From Variovorax paradoxus (GTDB lineage: Bacteria; Pseudomonadota; Gammaproteobacteria; Burkholderiales; Burkholderiaceae_C): 64,000 bases of DNA. Shown here piece after piece: positions 46,843 through 56,093 of this stretch (the first letter of the stretch is position 1; each line of letters opens with the position of its first letter). The DNA lies in the NCBI RefSeq assembly GCF_018614915.1, contig NZ_JAGGNU010000052.1, forward strand, positions 1 to 64,000, written 5' to 3'. Under the pieces are notes generated by a model. That model did no database searches. It saw only the letters and a program-made list of their open reading frames with translations, and had not been told where the DNA came from. The position numbers and the translations under genes were made by a program.

Positions 46843-49800
46843 TCACCCCTCGGCCAGGCCGAGGTCGGAATGGCGCTGGGCGCCCGCTCCGAGGAGCAGG
46901 TACAGCGCCGGCATCGCGAACAGCGTCACGAAGGTGGATGCGACCAGGCCGCCGATGATGACGATGGCCGTGGGTTGCACGATCTCGAAACCGGCGCGCT
47001 GCCCGAAGACGATGATCGGCAGCAGCGCGGCGACGATCGCGGCCGAGCCCGCCAGGATGGGCGACAGCCGCTCCCGCGAGCCGCGCACCACGAGCTCGAG
47101 ACCGAAGGGCACCTTTTCCCGTGTTTCGAGGTGCTGGTAGTGATCGAGCAGCGCAACGCCGTTACGGGCTGCGATGCCCAGCACCGCGAGGAAGCCGACG
47201 ATCGAGCCCAGCGACATCACGCCCCCGGTGACCAGCACCGCCAGCACACCGCCTGCGACCGCAGCCGGAAGCCCCACGAAAGCCATCGTCGCCAGGCGCC
47301 AGCTTCCGAAGCAGGCCTGCAGCAGCAGGAAGATTCCGATCAGCGCGGCGACGGCGACGCCGAGCATGTGCTGCTGGGCGCTTTCCAGTTCGGCCGATTC
47401 GCCCAGGAGCTCGGGGTGGTACTCGAGCGGGAAGCTGAGCTTCTCCAGGCGGTCTTCGACCTCTTCCGCTACCGAGCCCGCATCGCGTCCCGCCACGTTG
47501 GCCACGACGTCGACGTAAGGGGCGATGCGCTCGTGGCGCAGAACCGTCGGCGTCGATACCAGGCTGACCTCGGCGATGTCGCCCAGGCGCACCTGGGTGC
47601 GATCCGACTTGTCGACCCACAGGTCGCGCAGCTTGGTCACGCTCTGGCGAGCCTCGGGCGCGCCGTGCACCACCACCTCGTAGATCTTCTGCTCCTTGAA
47701 CAGATAGCCGACGACCAGCCCGGCAAAGACGGTCGCCGTGGAGCGCCGCACATCGCCGGGCTTGACGTTGGCCCGACCCGCGGCGTCGAGGTCCACCTTG
47801 ACCTGCACCTGGAGTTCCTCCACCTGACCTTCGGTCTGCAGGTCGACGATGCCCTTGATTCCGGAGATCGCCTGCCGAACTTCCTCGGCCTTCTGATTCA
47901 GCACCTCGATCTTCTGGCCGTAGATGCGCACGACGATCGCGTGGCCCGCGCCGGTGAGCACCTCGCTGACCTTGTCGCGAAGGTAGGAGCGCACGCTGTG
48001 CTCGATGCCCGGATAGCCTTCGATGGTCTCGCGTATCGCCGCGACCGTCTTGTCGTAGTCGGCTTTGGGGTCGATGCCGATCCAGATCTGGCTCGAATTG
48101 ATGCCCACCACCTGGTCGCCGGTCACCGCGCGTCCCACATGGGCGCCGACGGAGCGCACGCCGGGCAGGGATCGCAATTCGCTGCTGACCCGCGAAGTGA
48201 TCCGATGCGTTTCCGCATGGGAGGTCCCCGGAGGCGTGGACCAGTTCACCAGCAGGACCTGCTCCTTGAAGGTCGGAAGCAGCGATTGGCCCAGCAGCGG
48301 CCAGATGCCGACGCCGGCCAGCACCGCGACGCCGGCCACCAGCAGCGCCTTGCGCGGCGCGGCGATGAACCTGCGCAAACCCGAATCGTATTTGTCGTTG
48401 AGCCAGGCGGCGACGGGCGACTCGCGTTCCCGGCCGGCCGCGTGCCCCAGCAGCATCAGGCTGAGCACGGGGGTCACGGTCAGTGCGATCACCATCGATG
48501 CCGCCACCGCCAGCAGGTACGCGATAGCCAGCGGCTCGAAGAACGAGCCTGCCACGCCGCCCATGAAGAAGATGGGCAGCACGGCGAGCACCACGACCAG
48601 GGTCGCGTAGAGCGCGTTGCGTTGCGATGCGAGGGTTGTAGCGAAGACGACTGTCGCAACAGAAATGCCGCTGTCCGACCTGTGCGCACGCAGTCGCTCC
48701 CGCAGCATTTCCGTGTCGACGACCACATCGTCGATGACCACGGTCAGGGCAACGATCAGGCCGGCGAGGATCATGGTGTTGATCGTGGCGCCGGTCAGAT
48801 GAAGTGCGCTCAAGGCGGCCAGCAGCGTGAGCGTGATCGACATCGCGCTGATCAGGGCAGTACGCCAGCTGTACAGGAACGCGCCGATGACCAGGATCAC
48901 CAGCACGCCGCCGAGGATGATCGCATGCGTCAGATGGGCGATCGAGTCCTCGACATACGACGCCAGCCTGTAGACCCGGGTGTCGATCTGCACGCCAGTC
49001 AGTCCGCGACCCAGTTCCGCCAGTGCCCGGTCGACCGAACGCGTGACCTCCAGCGTATTGGTGGACGGAAACTTCTCGATGACCAGGATCAGGCCGCTGC
49101 CGTTCCTGGCCACCGCGTCGCCGATCATCGGCGGATGCGAGAAGGTCAACTCGGTGACATCGCCCAGCGACAGCGTCTTGCCCGAGAGCAGCAGATGCGG
49201 CGTCGTGACGGACACCTTCGCCATGTCCTCCGGCGTCTCGATCGGCATCGTGTGCTGGACGCCCAGCCTCTGGTTCTTGTTGTCGATCCATCCGCCCGTG
49301 CCGGGTGCCGAACCCTTGAGGAAGGTCAACGGCGACACCCACAGCGCATCGCCGGCGGCGGCGATGATGTCTTCCTGCAGCAACTTGGCGTCGTGCAGCC
49401 GGTTGGGGTCGATCTGCACGTGCATCTGCCGCAGGCGCTGGCCCCAGATCGCCACGTTCGCGACTCCGGGAACCCCCAGCAGCCGCGGCTTGATCGTCCA
49501 GCGCGTGAGCAGCGACAGTTCCGTCGGCTCGACCTTGTCCGACGTGATCCCGATCATCATGAAGCGGGAGGTTGCCGACAGGGGTTGCAGGATCACCGGT
49601 GGCTGGGCGACGTTCGGCAGGGTATAGGCCAGCGTCAGGCGTTCCTGGATCATCTGCCTGGCCTTCATGAGGTCGGTCCCGCGCTTGAAGGTGAGCACGA
49701 TCGACGAGAGGCCGGTCACCGACTGCGAGCGGATCGACTGCAGCCAGGGCACGCCCGAGAGCAACTCCTCCAGGTTGAGGGTGATCAGGCTCTGCACTTC

Positions 49801-49977
49801 GTCGGCCGACAGTCCGATCGCCTCGGTCTGGACTTCCACCACCGGCGGCGCGAACTCCGGAAAGACGTCGACGGGCGCGTTGCGCAGCTGGGCCGCGCCG
49901 AAGACCATCAGCGCCGCGGCGATGCCCAGCACAAGGTAACGAAACTGCAGGCTCGAGCCAATGATCCAGCGAAACAT
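46843..49977 (-). CDS. CzcA/CusA-like RND efflux permease (first of two in operon)
   Basis: The ATG at 49975-49977 follows AAAGGAGGCCGGT and yields 1044 residues. Typical RND features are present: the N-terminal helix with PVDVFPEFAPPVVEVQTEA, RSQSVTGLSSIVLTF, the membrane acidic motif VIDDVVVDTEM in TM4, FFMGGVAGSFFEPLA and GFLAVLGIAARNGVALLDHYQ. The overall form is of the heavy-metal (HME) branch, but I see no methionine or histidine-rich metal site in the partner genes. The operon also encodes a second RND protein, so hetero-oligomers are possible. Confidence 0.88.
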   Translation of the reverse strand: MFRWIIGSSLQFRYLVLGIAAALMVFGAAQLRNAPVDVFPEFAPPVVEVQTEAIGLSADEVQSLITLNLEELLSGVPWLQSIRSQSVTGLSSIVLTFKRGTDLMKARQMIQERLTLAYTLPNVAQPPVILQPLSATSRFMMIGITSDKVEPTELSLLTRWTIKPRLLGVPGVANVAIWGQRLRQMHVQIDPNRLHDAKLLQEDIIAAAGDALWVSPLTFLKGSAPGTGGWIDNKNQRLGVQHTMPIETPEDMAKVSVTTPHLLLSGKTLSLGDVTELTFSHPPMIGDAVARNGSGLILVIEKFPSTNTLEVTRSVDRALAELGRGLTGVQIDTRVYRLASYVEDSIAHLTHAIILGGVLVILVIGAFLYSWRTALISAMSITLTLLAALSALHLTGATINTMILAGLIVALTVVIDDVVVDTEMLRERLRAHRSDSGISVATVVFATTLASQRNALYATLVVVLAVLPIFFMGGVAGSFFEPLAIAYLLAVAASMVIALTVTPVLSLMLLGHAAGRERESPVAAWLNDKYDSGLRRFIAAPRKALLVAGVAVLAGVGIWPLLGQSLLPTFKEQVLLVNWSTPPGTSHAETHRITSRVSSELRSLPGVRSVGAHVGRAVTGDQVVGINSSQIWIGIDPKADYDKTVAAIRETIEGYPGIEHSVRSYLRDKVSEVLTGAGHAIVVRIYGQKIEVLNQKAEEVRQAISGIKGIVDLQTEGQVEELQVQVKVDLDAAGRANVKPGDVRRSTATVFAGLVVGYLFKEQKIYEVVVHGAPEARQSVTKLRDLWVDKSDRTQVRLGDIAEVSLVSTPTVLRHERIAPYVDVVANVAGRDAGSVAEEVEDRLEKLSFPLEYHPELLGESAELESAQQHMLGVAVAALIGIFLLLQACFGSWRLATMAFVGLPAAVAGGVLAVLVTGGVMSLGSIVGFLAVLGIAARNGVALLDHYQHLETREKVPFGLELVVRGSRERLSPILAGSAAIVAALLPIIVFGQRAGFEIVQPTAIVIIGGLVASTFVTLFAMPALYLLLGAGAQRHSDLGLAEG

Positions 49978-50013
49978 ACCGGCCTCCTTTTGCTCAGCGC
50001 CCATCGATGCGCG

Positions 50014-51003
50014 CTACTTCCCGAAGATCTCCGTCCCGAAGAGCAGCGACGCACCCACGGTGACCACCGGGGTTCCGATCGCCGGACCGCCGGAAAGGAT
50101 CGCCACGTCGCGGACGATGCGCTCCACGCTGATGCGCTGCCGCTCGAAGGTCAGCGGCTTGGTGTTGACATAGACCCAGGCGGCGCCCTTGCCGTCGTAG
50201 TACACGGCGCTGTACGGCACGACCTTCTGCTTCTCCTCGATGCCGGAGATCTGCAGCTCGACGCGCAGGCGACTGTTCAGCGTCAGGCCGTGGTCCGCGC
50301 CGGGCACGATGTAGTAGAGCGACAGCATCGAGCGCTTGGGGTCTTCGACCGGCGCCACACCGGACGGCTGCGCGAGGAGCTCGCTGCTCAACGGGTCGCG
50401 GGTGGAAAGCGGCAGCAGGCGTGCCGGCTTGTCCTTGGCGAGCCGCTCCCACTCCGCTGCCGACAGGCTCACCAGCACCCAGGCATCGCCGAGGATGGGG
50501 ATGTTGGTCCGCGTCGATGGCGTTGCAGGCGTTGGCGGTTGCGGTGATTCGATGACGACTTTCCCCAGGCCGGCTGGTTCGCCGCCAGGTTTCTGCTGCG
50601 CCGGCGTCGCGGAAACCACTGCAGCGACCGCACCAGCGCCTGCAGGGGTGCCGCCGGCCTGGGCGAAGCCCCCAAAGGTGCCGCCGCCTGGCTTCGCTGC
50701 GGGCGGCTTGTCCGCCGCTGCCGTGACGAGCCCGCTGACCATCTGCTTGTGGACGATCGACTCCTCGCCCACCTTGCCGATTTCGATCCCCAGGCGTTCG
50801 GCAGCCTTCGCGCTCAGGACCACGCGCTTGACGGTGCTCCCCGCGATCGCTTCCAGCGTGACCGCGGGGTTCTTCCCTCCCGGCTTCGACGGACCGGGAT
50901 CCGTGGCAAGCGCCGCTACCGGCGCCAGCAGAAGCGTTGCGACCGTGGCCAGAAGCGCCGCGTGGCGGCCATGGCACGAGGGGGCGATGTGCCGGGTTTT
51001 CAT
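50014..51003 (-). CDS. RND periplasmic adaptor, atypical, hairpin region replaced by Gly/Ala/Pro linker
   Basis: The 329-residue protein has a signal peptide. It then shows VVLSAKAAERLGIEIGKV, as in CzcB-type adaptors, and a beta-barrel part (DAWVLVSLSAAEWERLAK). The membrane-proximal part has RVELQISGIEEKQKVVPYSA and ends near the C-terminus. The lipoyl and coiled-coil hairpin that normally sit between these are absent; about 75 residues of Gly/Ala/Pro-rich sequence fill the gap. Without a hairpin it is unlikely to contact TolC. It starts 36 bases before the first permease on the coding strand. Confidence 0.75.
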   Translation of the reverse strand: MKTRHIAPSCHGRHAALLATVATLLLAPVAALATDPGPSKPGGKNPAVTLEAIAGSTVKRVVLSAKAAERLGIEIGKVGEESIVHKQMVSGLVTAAADKPPAAKPGGGTFGGFAQAGGTPAGAGAVAAVVSATPAQQKPGGEPAGLGKVVIESPQPPTPATPSTRTNIPILGDAWVLVSLSAAEWERLAKDKPARLLPLSTRDPLSSELLAQPSGVAPVEDPKRSMLSLYYIVPGADHGLTLNSRLRVELQISGIEEKQKVVPYSAVYYDGKGAAWVYVNTKPLTFERQRISVERIVRDVAILSGGPAIGTPVVTVGASLLFGTEIFGK

Positions 51004-51033
51004 AAGTGTTCCTCCTGTCTGAGACTTCGCTTG

Positions 51034-51783
51034 CTACAGCGCCGGGACGATGCCGTCCTTGCCGACGATGACGAACAGGGCCACGTACTTGCCGTCCGAA
51101 CCCTTCTGCGCGCCGACGAAGACGGACATTCCCGGTTTGATCAGGCTCCTGTCGGCCAGCGACATCTTGTGGATCGGCACGTCGCGGGGAACCTCCACGT
51201 CCGTTTCGTCGTAGTCGGTAGGCCCCCACTTGATCGAGAGCACGCGGACCTCGAGGTCGTCGACCCAGCCATGGGAGATGATGCTGTCGGGCTTCAGGTC
51301 CCACTTCCTGTGGCCCAGGGCGATGCCGCGCAGCTTGTCGTCGATGATCCGCAGCTCGAAACTCTTGTGCAGCCAGACTGCCGAATCGCGGACGATGGGG
51401 CTGTATTCCTCCAGCTTCACCGCGACCGCGCCGACGTAGACCCCGAAGTCAACCTCGGCGAAGCTGCCCTTGCTGAGGCCGATGACCGTGGTGCTGTCGT
51501 GGAGCCCGATGCTCAACGTCCTGCCGTCGCCGGTCTTCACCGCGATCAGGGAACCCTCGACCAGGGTGACCCGGCCACGGATATGGTCCGGCTCCGCCGC
51601 ATCCTGCACGGCCTTGGGCGTGTGGTCGTCCGCGGCGGTGTCCTTGTTCGGCGAACGGGGCAGGACCTTCTGGTCGGGCGCGGGGTCCTGAGCGTGCGTG
51701 GGATCCTGCGCGCGCGCGGGTGCGCCCAGCGTCAAGGCGATAGCCGAGGCGACGACACCGAGATATCCGAACAAGCGAACCAT
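51034..51783 (-). CDS. Secreted hypothetical protein with OB-fold-like region
   Basis: The 249-residue product has a signal peptide ending APARA. A low-complexity Asp/Pro linker follows, then a strand-rich domain beginning HIRGRVTLVEGSLIAVKTGDGR and ending KPGMSVFVGAQKGSDGKYVALFV. The RGRV-x-x-VEG and later strands recall OB-fold or DUF5666-like periplasmic proteins. It is encoded between the second permease and the adaptor, so it may be an accessory periplasmic subunit. I cannot assign a function. Confidence 0.6.
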   Translation of the reverse strand: MVRLFGYLGVVASAIALTLGAPARAQDPTHAQDPAPDQKVLPRSPNKDTAADDHTPKAVQDAAEPDHIRGRVTLVEGSLIAVKTGDGRTLSIGLHDSTTVIGLSKGSFAEVDFGVYVGAVAVKLEEYSPIVRDSAVWLHKSFELRIIDDKLRGIALGHRKWDLKPDSIISHGWVDDLEVRVLSIKWGPTDYDETDVEVPRDVPIHKMSLADRSLIKPGMSVFVGAQKGSDGKYVALFVIVGKDGIVPAL

Positions 51784-51840
51784 GATTGCCTCACTTCTTC
51801 TTTGAACTTCCTACTCGATGCAGCCATAGTCAGCGCCACG

Positions 51841-54800
51841 CTAGGGCGATGCCGCCAGGGGAGAGCGCGCCTCGACCGGCTCGCCGGAACCGGCGCCGTA
51901 CCGCAGGTACAGGATCGGTATCACGAACAGGCTCAGCAGGGACGAGGTGATGATGCCGCCCAGGATGGCCACGGCCATGGGGTGCTCGACCTCATGGCCG
52001 GGGATGCTGCCAGGCACGATCAGCGGCAGCAGCGCCAGGGCCGTGCACAGGGTGGTCATCAGGATCGGCGACAGCCGCTCGCCGGCGCCGCGCAGGACGA
52101 GCGGGGTGCCGAAGGGCACGCCTTCCACCCGCTCGAGGTGCCGGCAGTGCTCGATGAGCATGATGCCGTTGCGCGCCGACAGGCCCAGTATCGTGATGAT
52201 CCCCACCAGGGAGCCGAGCGAGATGATGCGGTCGGCAGCAAAGGTCGCCAGCACCGCGCCGACCAGCGCCGCCGGGAGCGCGAGGAAGACCATGGTGGCG
52301 AGCCGCAGGTTCCTGAACGTCGCATGCAGGACGAGAAAGATCGCCACGACGACGAAGACGGAGGCGATCAGCAGGTTCCGCTGCGCAGCCTGGCGCTCCT
52401 TGTATTCGCCCAGCAGCTGCGGGTAGTACCCGATCGGGAACTGGAGCTTCTCGAGCCGCTGCTCGACCTCGCTGGCCACCGAGCCCAGGTCACGACCCTT
52501 GACGTTGGCGTGGATGTCGATGCGCCGCGAGTTGTTCTCGCGCTTGATCTTGTTCGGGGTCGACGCGATGTTGACGTCGGCGATGTCCGCCACCCGCACG
52601 CGCCCGCCGTAGGGCGTGTCGATCAGGAACTCGCGGATGTCGTCCACGTTGTGGCGGGACGAGGGCGCCGTCCACACGAAGACGTCGTAGACCTTGCCGT
52701 CCTTGTGAATGTCCGTGACCTCGATGCCCGACATCAGGATGTTCACCACCCGGCGCACGTCGCCGGGCTTGATCCCGTAGCGAGCCGCGTTGTCCAGGTT
52801 CACCTTGATCTGCACCTGCGGCACGTCGACCTGCTGTTCCAGATGGAGATCGATGAGTCCGGGGATGCCCTTCAGCGCGTCTTCCACCTCTCGCGCCTTT
52901 TCGCGCAGGACCGGCAGCTCGGGGCCGAAGATGCGCACGACGATGGATTCGCCGGCCCCGGTCAGTACCTCCTTGATCCGCTCCTTCAGATAGGTTTGCA
53001 CGTCGCGGTAGAGCCCGGGGTAGCCGGCGACCGTGGCCTCGACGTTCGCGCGTGTCGTGGCGTAGTCCGCCTTGGGGTCGACGCTGATCCAGTTCTCGGT
53101 GAAGTTCACGCCGTAGGGCTCGTCGCCGCCGACCGCGCGTCCGATATGTGCGCCGAAGTTGCGAACACCGGGAATGGCGCGCAGCTCGCGGCTGGCTGCC
53201 TGGGTGATCCGGAAGGTCTCCGGGTGCGAGGTCCCTTCGGGAGGAACCCAGTGCATCAGGAAGTCCCTTTCCTTGAACTCGGGAAGCAGCGACGCCCCGA
53301 GGAAGGGCCACACACCGATGGCCGCGACGACGACGAGGACGGCGGCCGACAAGGTCGCGCGTGGCGCCTCGACGGCCCGCGAAAGCGCCGCCGCGTAATG
53401 ACGCCTGAGCCACGGCACCAGCGGGGACTCCCGGTGCTCGACCCGTGCGCGATCCAGCAGCAGCAGGCACAGGGCCGGCGTCACCGTCAGTGCCACCGCC
53501 ATGGAAGCCAGCATTGCGACCAGGTAGGCGAGGACCAGCGGCTCGAAGAACACGCCCGACAGCCCGCCCATGAAGAACACCGGCGTCACCGCCAGCACGA
53601 CGATCACCGTCGCGTGGACGATGGCCGAGCGCACCTCGATCGACGCCTCGAGGATGATGCGCGCGGTCGACTTGCCGCTGCCCGACCTGCGGTGCTGGCG
53701 CAGCCGCCGGACGATGTTCTCGACATCGATGATCGCGTCGTCCACCACGTCGCCGAGGGCGACGATGAATCCGGCCAGCACCATCGTGTTGATCGTGGCG
53801 CCCATCAGGTAGAGAACCACCCCGGCGGCCACCAGCGACAAGGGAATAGCGACCGAACTGATCAGCGCCACCCGCCATTCATAGAGGAAGGCGCCGAGGA
53901 CGAGGACCACCAGAAAGCAGCCGATGATGAGCGCCTGCGTCAGGTTGTCCATCGACAGCTCGATGAAGGTCGCCGGCCGGAAGATCGTGGAGTCGATCTC
54001 GATGCCCGGCAGCCCCGGCTTCAATGCCGCCAGCGCTTCCTCGATGCCGCGCGTGACTTCCAGCGTATTGGCCCACGGCAGCTTCTCGACGATCATCATC
54101 AGGCCGCGCTCGTCGTTGATGACGGCATCGCCGACCAGCGGCCAGGTGTCCCAGACCACCTTGCCGACATCGCCCAGCCGCGGCGGGTCGGCGCGCCTGC
54201 CCTTGAGTGTCAGCGGCACCGCGGCCAGGTGCTCGGTGGAGAACACCGGCGACTCGTTGTGGATGGCGAAGCGCTGGTTGGGCGTGTCGATCATCCCGTC
54301 GATGCGCGCCTTCGCGCCGGAGCTGTACGACAGCATGCCGATGTCCAGGGCGTCCGAGGTCGTCTCCATGACCTCGTTGAGCGTGACGTTGTGAGCGCGC
54401 ATCAGGCTCGGCTCGACCTGCACCTGCAGTGACTTGATCCGGTCGCCCCACATGGGGATGTTGGCCACGCCAGGGACCGACATGAGCCGGAACTTGACCG
54501 TCCAGTAGGCGATCATCGACAGGTCCATCTGGTCGTAGACCTTCGATGACAGCCCGATCTTCATGACCCGGCTGGTCGAGGAAAGCGGTTGCAGCATGAC
54601 CGGCATGCCGGACGACTTCGGCAGCTCGGCGATGGCGAGTTTCAGGCGCTCCTGCACGCGCTGCCGCGCATCCATGAGGTCGGTGCCCATCCTGAAGAGC
54701 AGCACCACCTGCGACAGTCCCGTCACCGACGAGGAGCGGACGTACTCGACGCCCGGCACGCCGCGCAGCTGGTCCTCCATGGGAATCGTGATGAGTTCCT

Positions 54801-54984
54801 CGACCTCGGTGGCGGTCATGCCCGGGCCCTCGGTCTGAATCTCGACCTTGGGCGGCGCGAACTCGGGGAATACGTCAACCGGCATCTTGCGCAGTTGCTG
54901 GGTCCCGAAGACCAGCAGCGTTGCGGCGATGGCGAGCACGAGAAAGCGGAATCTCAGACTTGAGCCAATGATCCAACTGAACAT
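51841..54984 (-). CDS. CzcA/CusA-like RND efflux permease (second, operon-leading)
   Basis: The ATG at 54982-54984 with AGGAGAG upstream gives 1047 residues. It shows PVDVFPEFAPPKVEIQTEG, RSSSVTGLSQVVLLFRMG, the TM4 acidic motif GDVVDDAIIDVENIV, FFMGGLSGVFFEPL and ITILGLSARNGIMLIEHCRH. It is related to the downstream permease (nearly the same first 30 residues) yet clearly distinct along most of its length, so the pair is an old duplication kept together. It is the first structural gene after a short leader region. Confidence 0.9.
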   Translation of the reverse strand: MFSWIIGSSLRFRFLVLAIAATLLVFGTQQLRKMPVDVFPEFAPPKVEIQTEGPGMTATEVEELITIPMEDQLRGVPGVEYVRSSSVTGLSQVVLLFRMGTDLMDARQRVQERLKLAIAELPKSSGMPVMLQPLSSTSRVMKIGLSSKVYDQMDLSMIAYWTVKFRLMSVPGVANIPMWGDRIKSLQVQVEPSLMRAHNVTLNEVMETTSDALDIGMLSYSSGAKARIDGMIDTPNQRFAIHNESPVFSTEHLAAVPLTLKGRRADPPRLGDVGKVVWDTWPLVGDAVINDERGLMMIVEKLPWANTLEVTRGIEEALAALKPGLPGIEIDSTIFRPATFIELSMDNLTQALIIGCFLVVLVLGAFLYEWRVALISSVAIPLSLVAAGVVLYLMGATINTMVLAGFIVALGDVVDDAIIDVENIVRRLRQHRRSGSGKSTARIILEASIEVRSAIVHATVIVVLAVTPVFFMGGLSGVFFEPLVLAYLVAMLASMAVALTVTPALCLLLLDRARVEHRESPLVPWLRRHYAAALSRAVEAPRATLSAAVLVVVAAIGVWPFLGASLLPEFKERDFLMHWVPPEGTSHPETFRITQAASRELRAIPGVRNFGAHIGRAVGGDEPYGVNFTENWISVDPKADYATTRANVEATVAGYPGLYRDVQTYLKERIKEVLTGAGESIVVRIFGPELPVLREKAREVEDALKGIPGLIDLHLEQQVDVPQVQIKVNLDNAARYGIKPGDVRRVVNILMSGIEVTDIHKDGKVYDVFVWTAPSSRHNVDDIREFLIDTPYGGRVRVADIADVNIASTPNKIKRENNSRRIDIHANVKGRDLGSVASEVEQRLEKLQFPIGYYPQLLGEYKERQAAQRNLLIASVFVVVAIFLVLHATFRNLRLATMVFLALPAALVGAVLATFAADRIISLGSLVGIITILGLSARNGIMLIEHCRHLERVEGVPFGTPLVLRGAGERLSPILMTTLCTALALLPLIVPGSIPGHEVEHPMAVAILGGIITSSLLSLFVIPILYLRYGAGSGEPVEARSPLAASP

Positions 54985-55043
54985 TGATCTCTCCTGCCCA
55001 GGCACGCCGTCTGTACCCAGATGCTCGTTTCCATCCTCGGGGT

Positions 55044-55067
55044 CAGCCGGCTTGTCTCTACCGGCTG
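55044..55067 (-). promoter_or_regulatory. Leader hairpin before the RND operon
   Basis: The arms CAGCCGG and CCGGCTG pair exactly around a ten-base loop. The hairpin lies between the short leader ORF and the first permease start. It could be an attenuator or a translational control structure. Confidence 0.4.
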
Positions 55068-55080
55068 GACGTCTGTGCCC

Positions 55081-55107
55081 TTAGCGGGTCAGTAGACTGA
55101 CGAACAT
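55081..55107 (-). CDS. Possible eight-residue leader peptide MFVSLLTR
   Basis: An ATG preceded by GAGGAG at a good distance opens an ORF of eight codons and a TAA, 96 bases before the permease gene. Its ribosome site is as good as those of the real genes around it. A role as a leader peptide coupling translation to operon expression is an inference. Confidence 0.35.
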   Translation of the reverse strand: MFVSLLTR

Positions 55108-55337
55108 GGCGCGCTCCTCTGGGTTGTTGCGGGTAGTTCGATAGCTTTCGCCACCGACAGTTTCCGTTCTAATCCTTTAGGTCGACTTAAGCCAATGGTT
55201 GTATGTCGCAATAGGGATGCCGCGCCAGAGACTGCGGAATCTGGAATCTCCTTTTTAAAAATAGTTGGCGACGCGTCGCTTCTCAATGCCGTGGCGCGTC
55301 GATTCGACGCGCAGCAGATCTGTGCCGACCGATGCGA

Positions 55338-55615
55338 TCAGGCCGACGCCAGCAACTCGTCGACCTTTCCGGTGAAATCATCTGTGGGGTGTCCCATGAT
55401 TCTTTCCCTTGCCAGTGACGCCATCACGCCGACTAGATCAACGAAGCGCGGTGCCCCGACCATCCGAGCATCGCCGTAGCGAGGCGCGACCTCGCCAGCA
55501 CGAAGCCACCGCCATGCGCGTAGTCGCAAAGGGTGCCGTAGTGCGTGCGTAGGATTTCAAACACTTGCCCGTGCGGGTGAGCGGCTTCTTTGAATTTACG
55601 AAGCGACTTGTCCAT
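55338..55615 (-). pseudogene. Frameshifted small gene remnant (DYAHGG-type hypothetical protein)
   Basis: One frame (55615 to about 55490) reads MDKSLRKFKEAAHPHGQVF, then LCDYAHGGGFVLAR. Another frame continues EVAPRYGDARMVGAPRF and DLVGVMASLARERIMGHP to a stop at 55338. The two parts join into one sensible helical protein, so a frameshift near 55490 has broken the gene. The N-terminus may also be cut off. The L-x-DYAHGG motif resembles uncharacterised HEPN-like or DUF6988-type proteins. Confidence 0.6.
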
Positions 55616-55691
55616 TGACGGGTCGTATTGTCATTCGCGACAAGTTATGCCGGAATCGACAACCGATGCGGAGCGGCTTGCTTGGGGTAAT

Positions 55692-55768
55692 TGGCCTGCC
55701 CGGAGGGGATCGAACCCCCGACAACCTGCTTAGAAGGCAGGTGCTCTATCCAACTGAGCTACGGGCAG
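55692..55768 (-). tRNA. tRNA-Arg(TCT)
   Basis: A complete 77-base cloverleaf: acceptor CTGCCCG/CGGGCAG, D-arm GCTCAGTTGGATAGAGC, anticodon arm CCTGC-CTTCTAA-GCAGG with anticodon TCT, T-arm with GTTCGATC, discriminator G and an encoded CCA. It marks the left side of an accessory patch. Confidence 0.95.
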
Positions 55769-55883
55769 ATTGGGTGGGCGATTTTACGGTGGCGTCGGCG
55801 CAGGATGACACGGGCACTGGGCTTTGCCCGAGTTCGGGGTACTCGGAGAAGGGCCAAGGTGACATCTTCGATTGGAGTTCATC

Positions 55884-56093
55884 ATGAGCAACGACCCGAC
55901 CAGACCCGCTTCGCCCCGTCGTCCCACCACCAACGAGGAACCCGAGCTCGCCTTCGAAGAATCGATTCCTTCGGACGGCAAAGACCCGGAGGGCGAGAAG
56001 ATGATCGACGAGCTCGGCAAGGAGAAGCCCAAGCCCAAGCCCGAGAAGGAACCGCCGCCCGAGCCCTTGCCGGAACAGTTGCCTGTGAGCTGA
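55884..56093 (+). CDS. Small acidic/Pro-Lys-rich hypothetical protein (69 aa)
   Basis: The ATG at 55884 starts MSNDPTRPASPRRPTTNEEP. The middle is acidic (FEESIPSDGKDPEGEKMIDE) and the tail is a charged proline repeat (KPKPKPEKEPPPEPLPE). Composition suggests an intrinsically disordered protein. The reading matches the local codon style and has no overlapping gene. Its function is unknown. Confidence 0.55.
   Translation: MSNDPTRPASPRRPTTNEEPELAFEESIPSDGKDPEGEKMIDELGKEKPKPKPEKEPPPEPLPEQLPVS

Larger units (their letters stand above)
54985..55337. other. Leader and promoter region of the RND operon
   Basis: This 353-base stretch separates the operon from a degenerate gene. It contains a possible eight-codon ORF (55081-55107), a hairpin (55044-55067) and the dyad GTCAGT-AG-ACTGAC at 55088-55101. 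It is less GC-rich upstream of 55130. I see no other gene. Confidence 0.5.

Noticed and set aside
46699..54432. Long plus-strand frames across the RND genes
   Set aside because: The composition is rich in Arg, His, Asp and Gln as expected for antisense GC-rich DNA, and the opposite strand has clear RND motifs.
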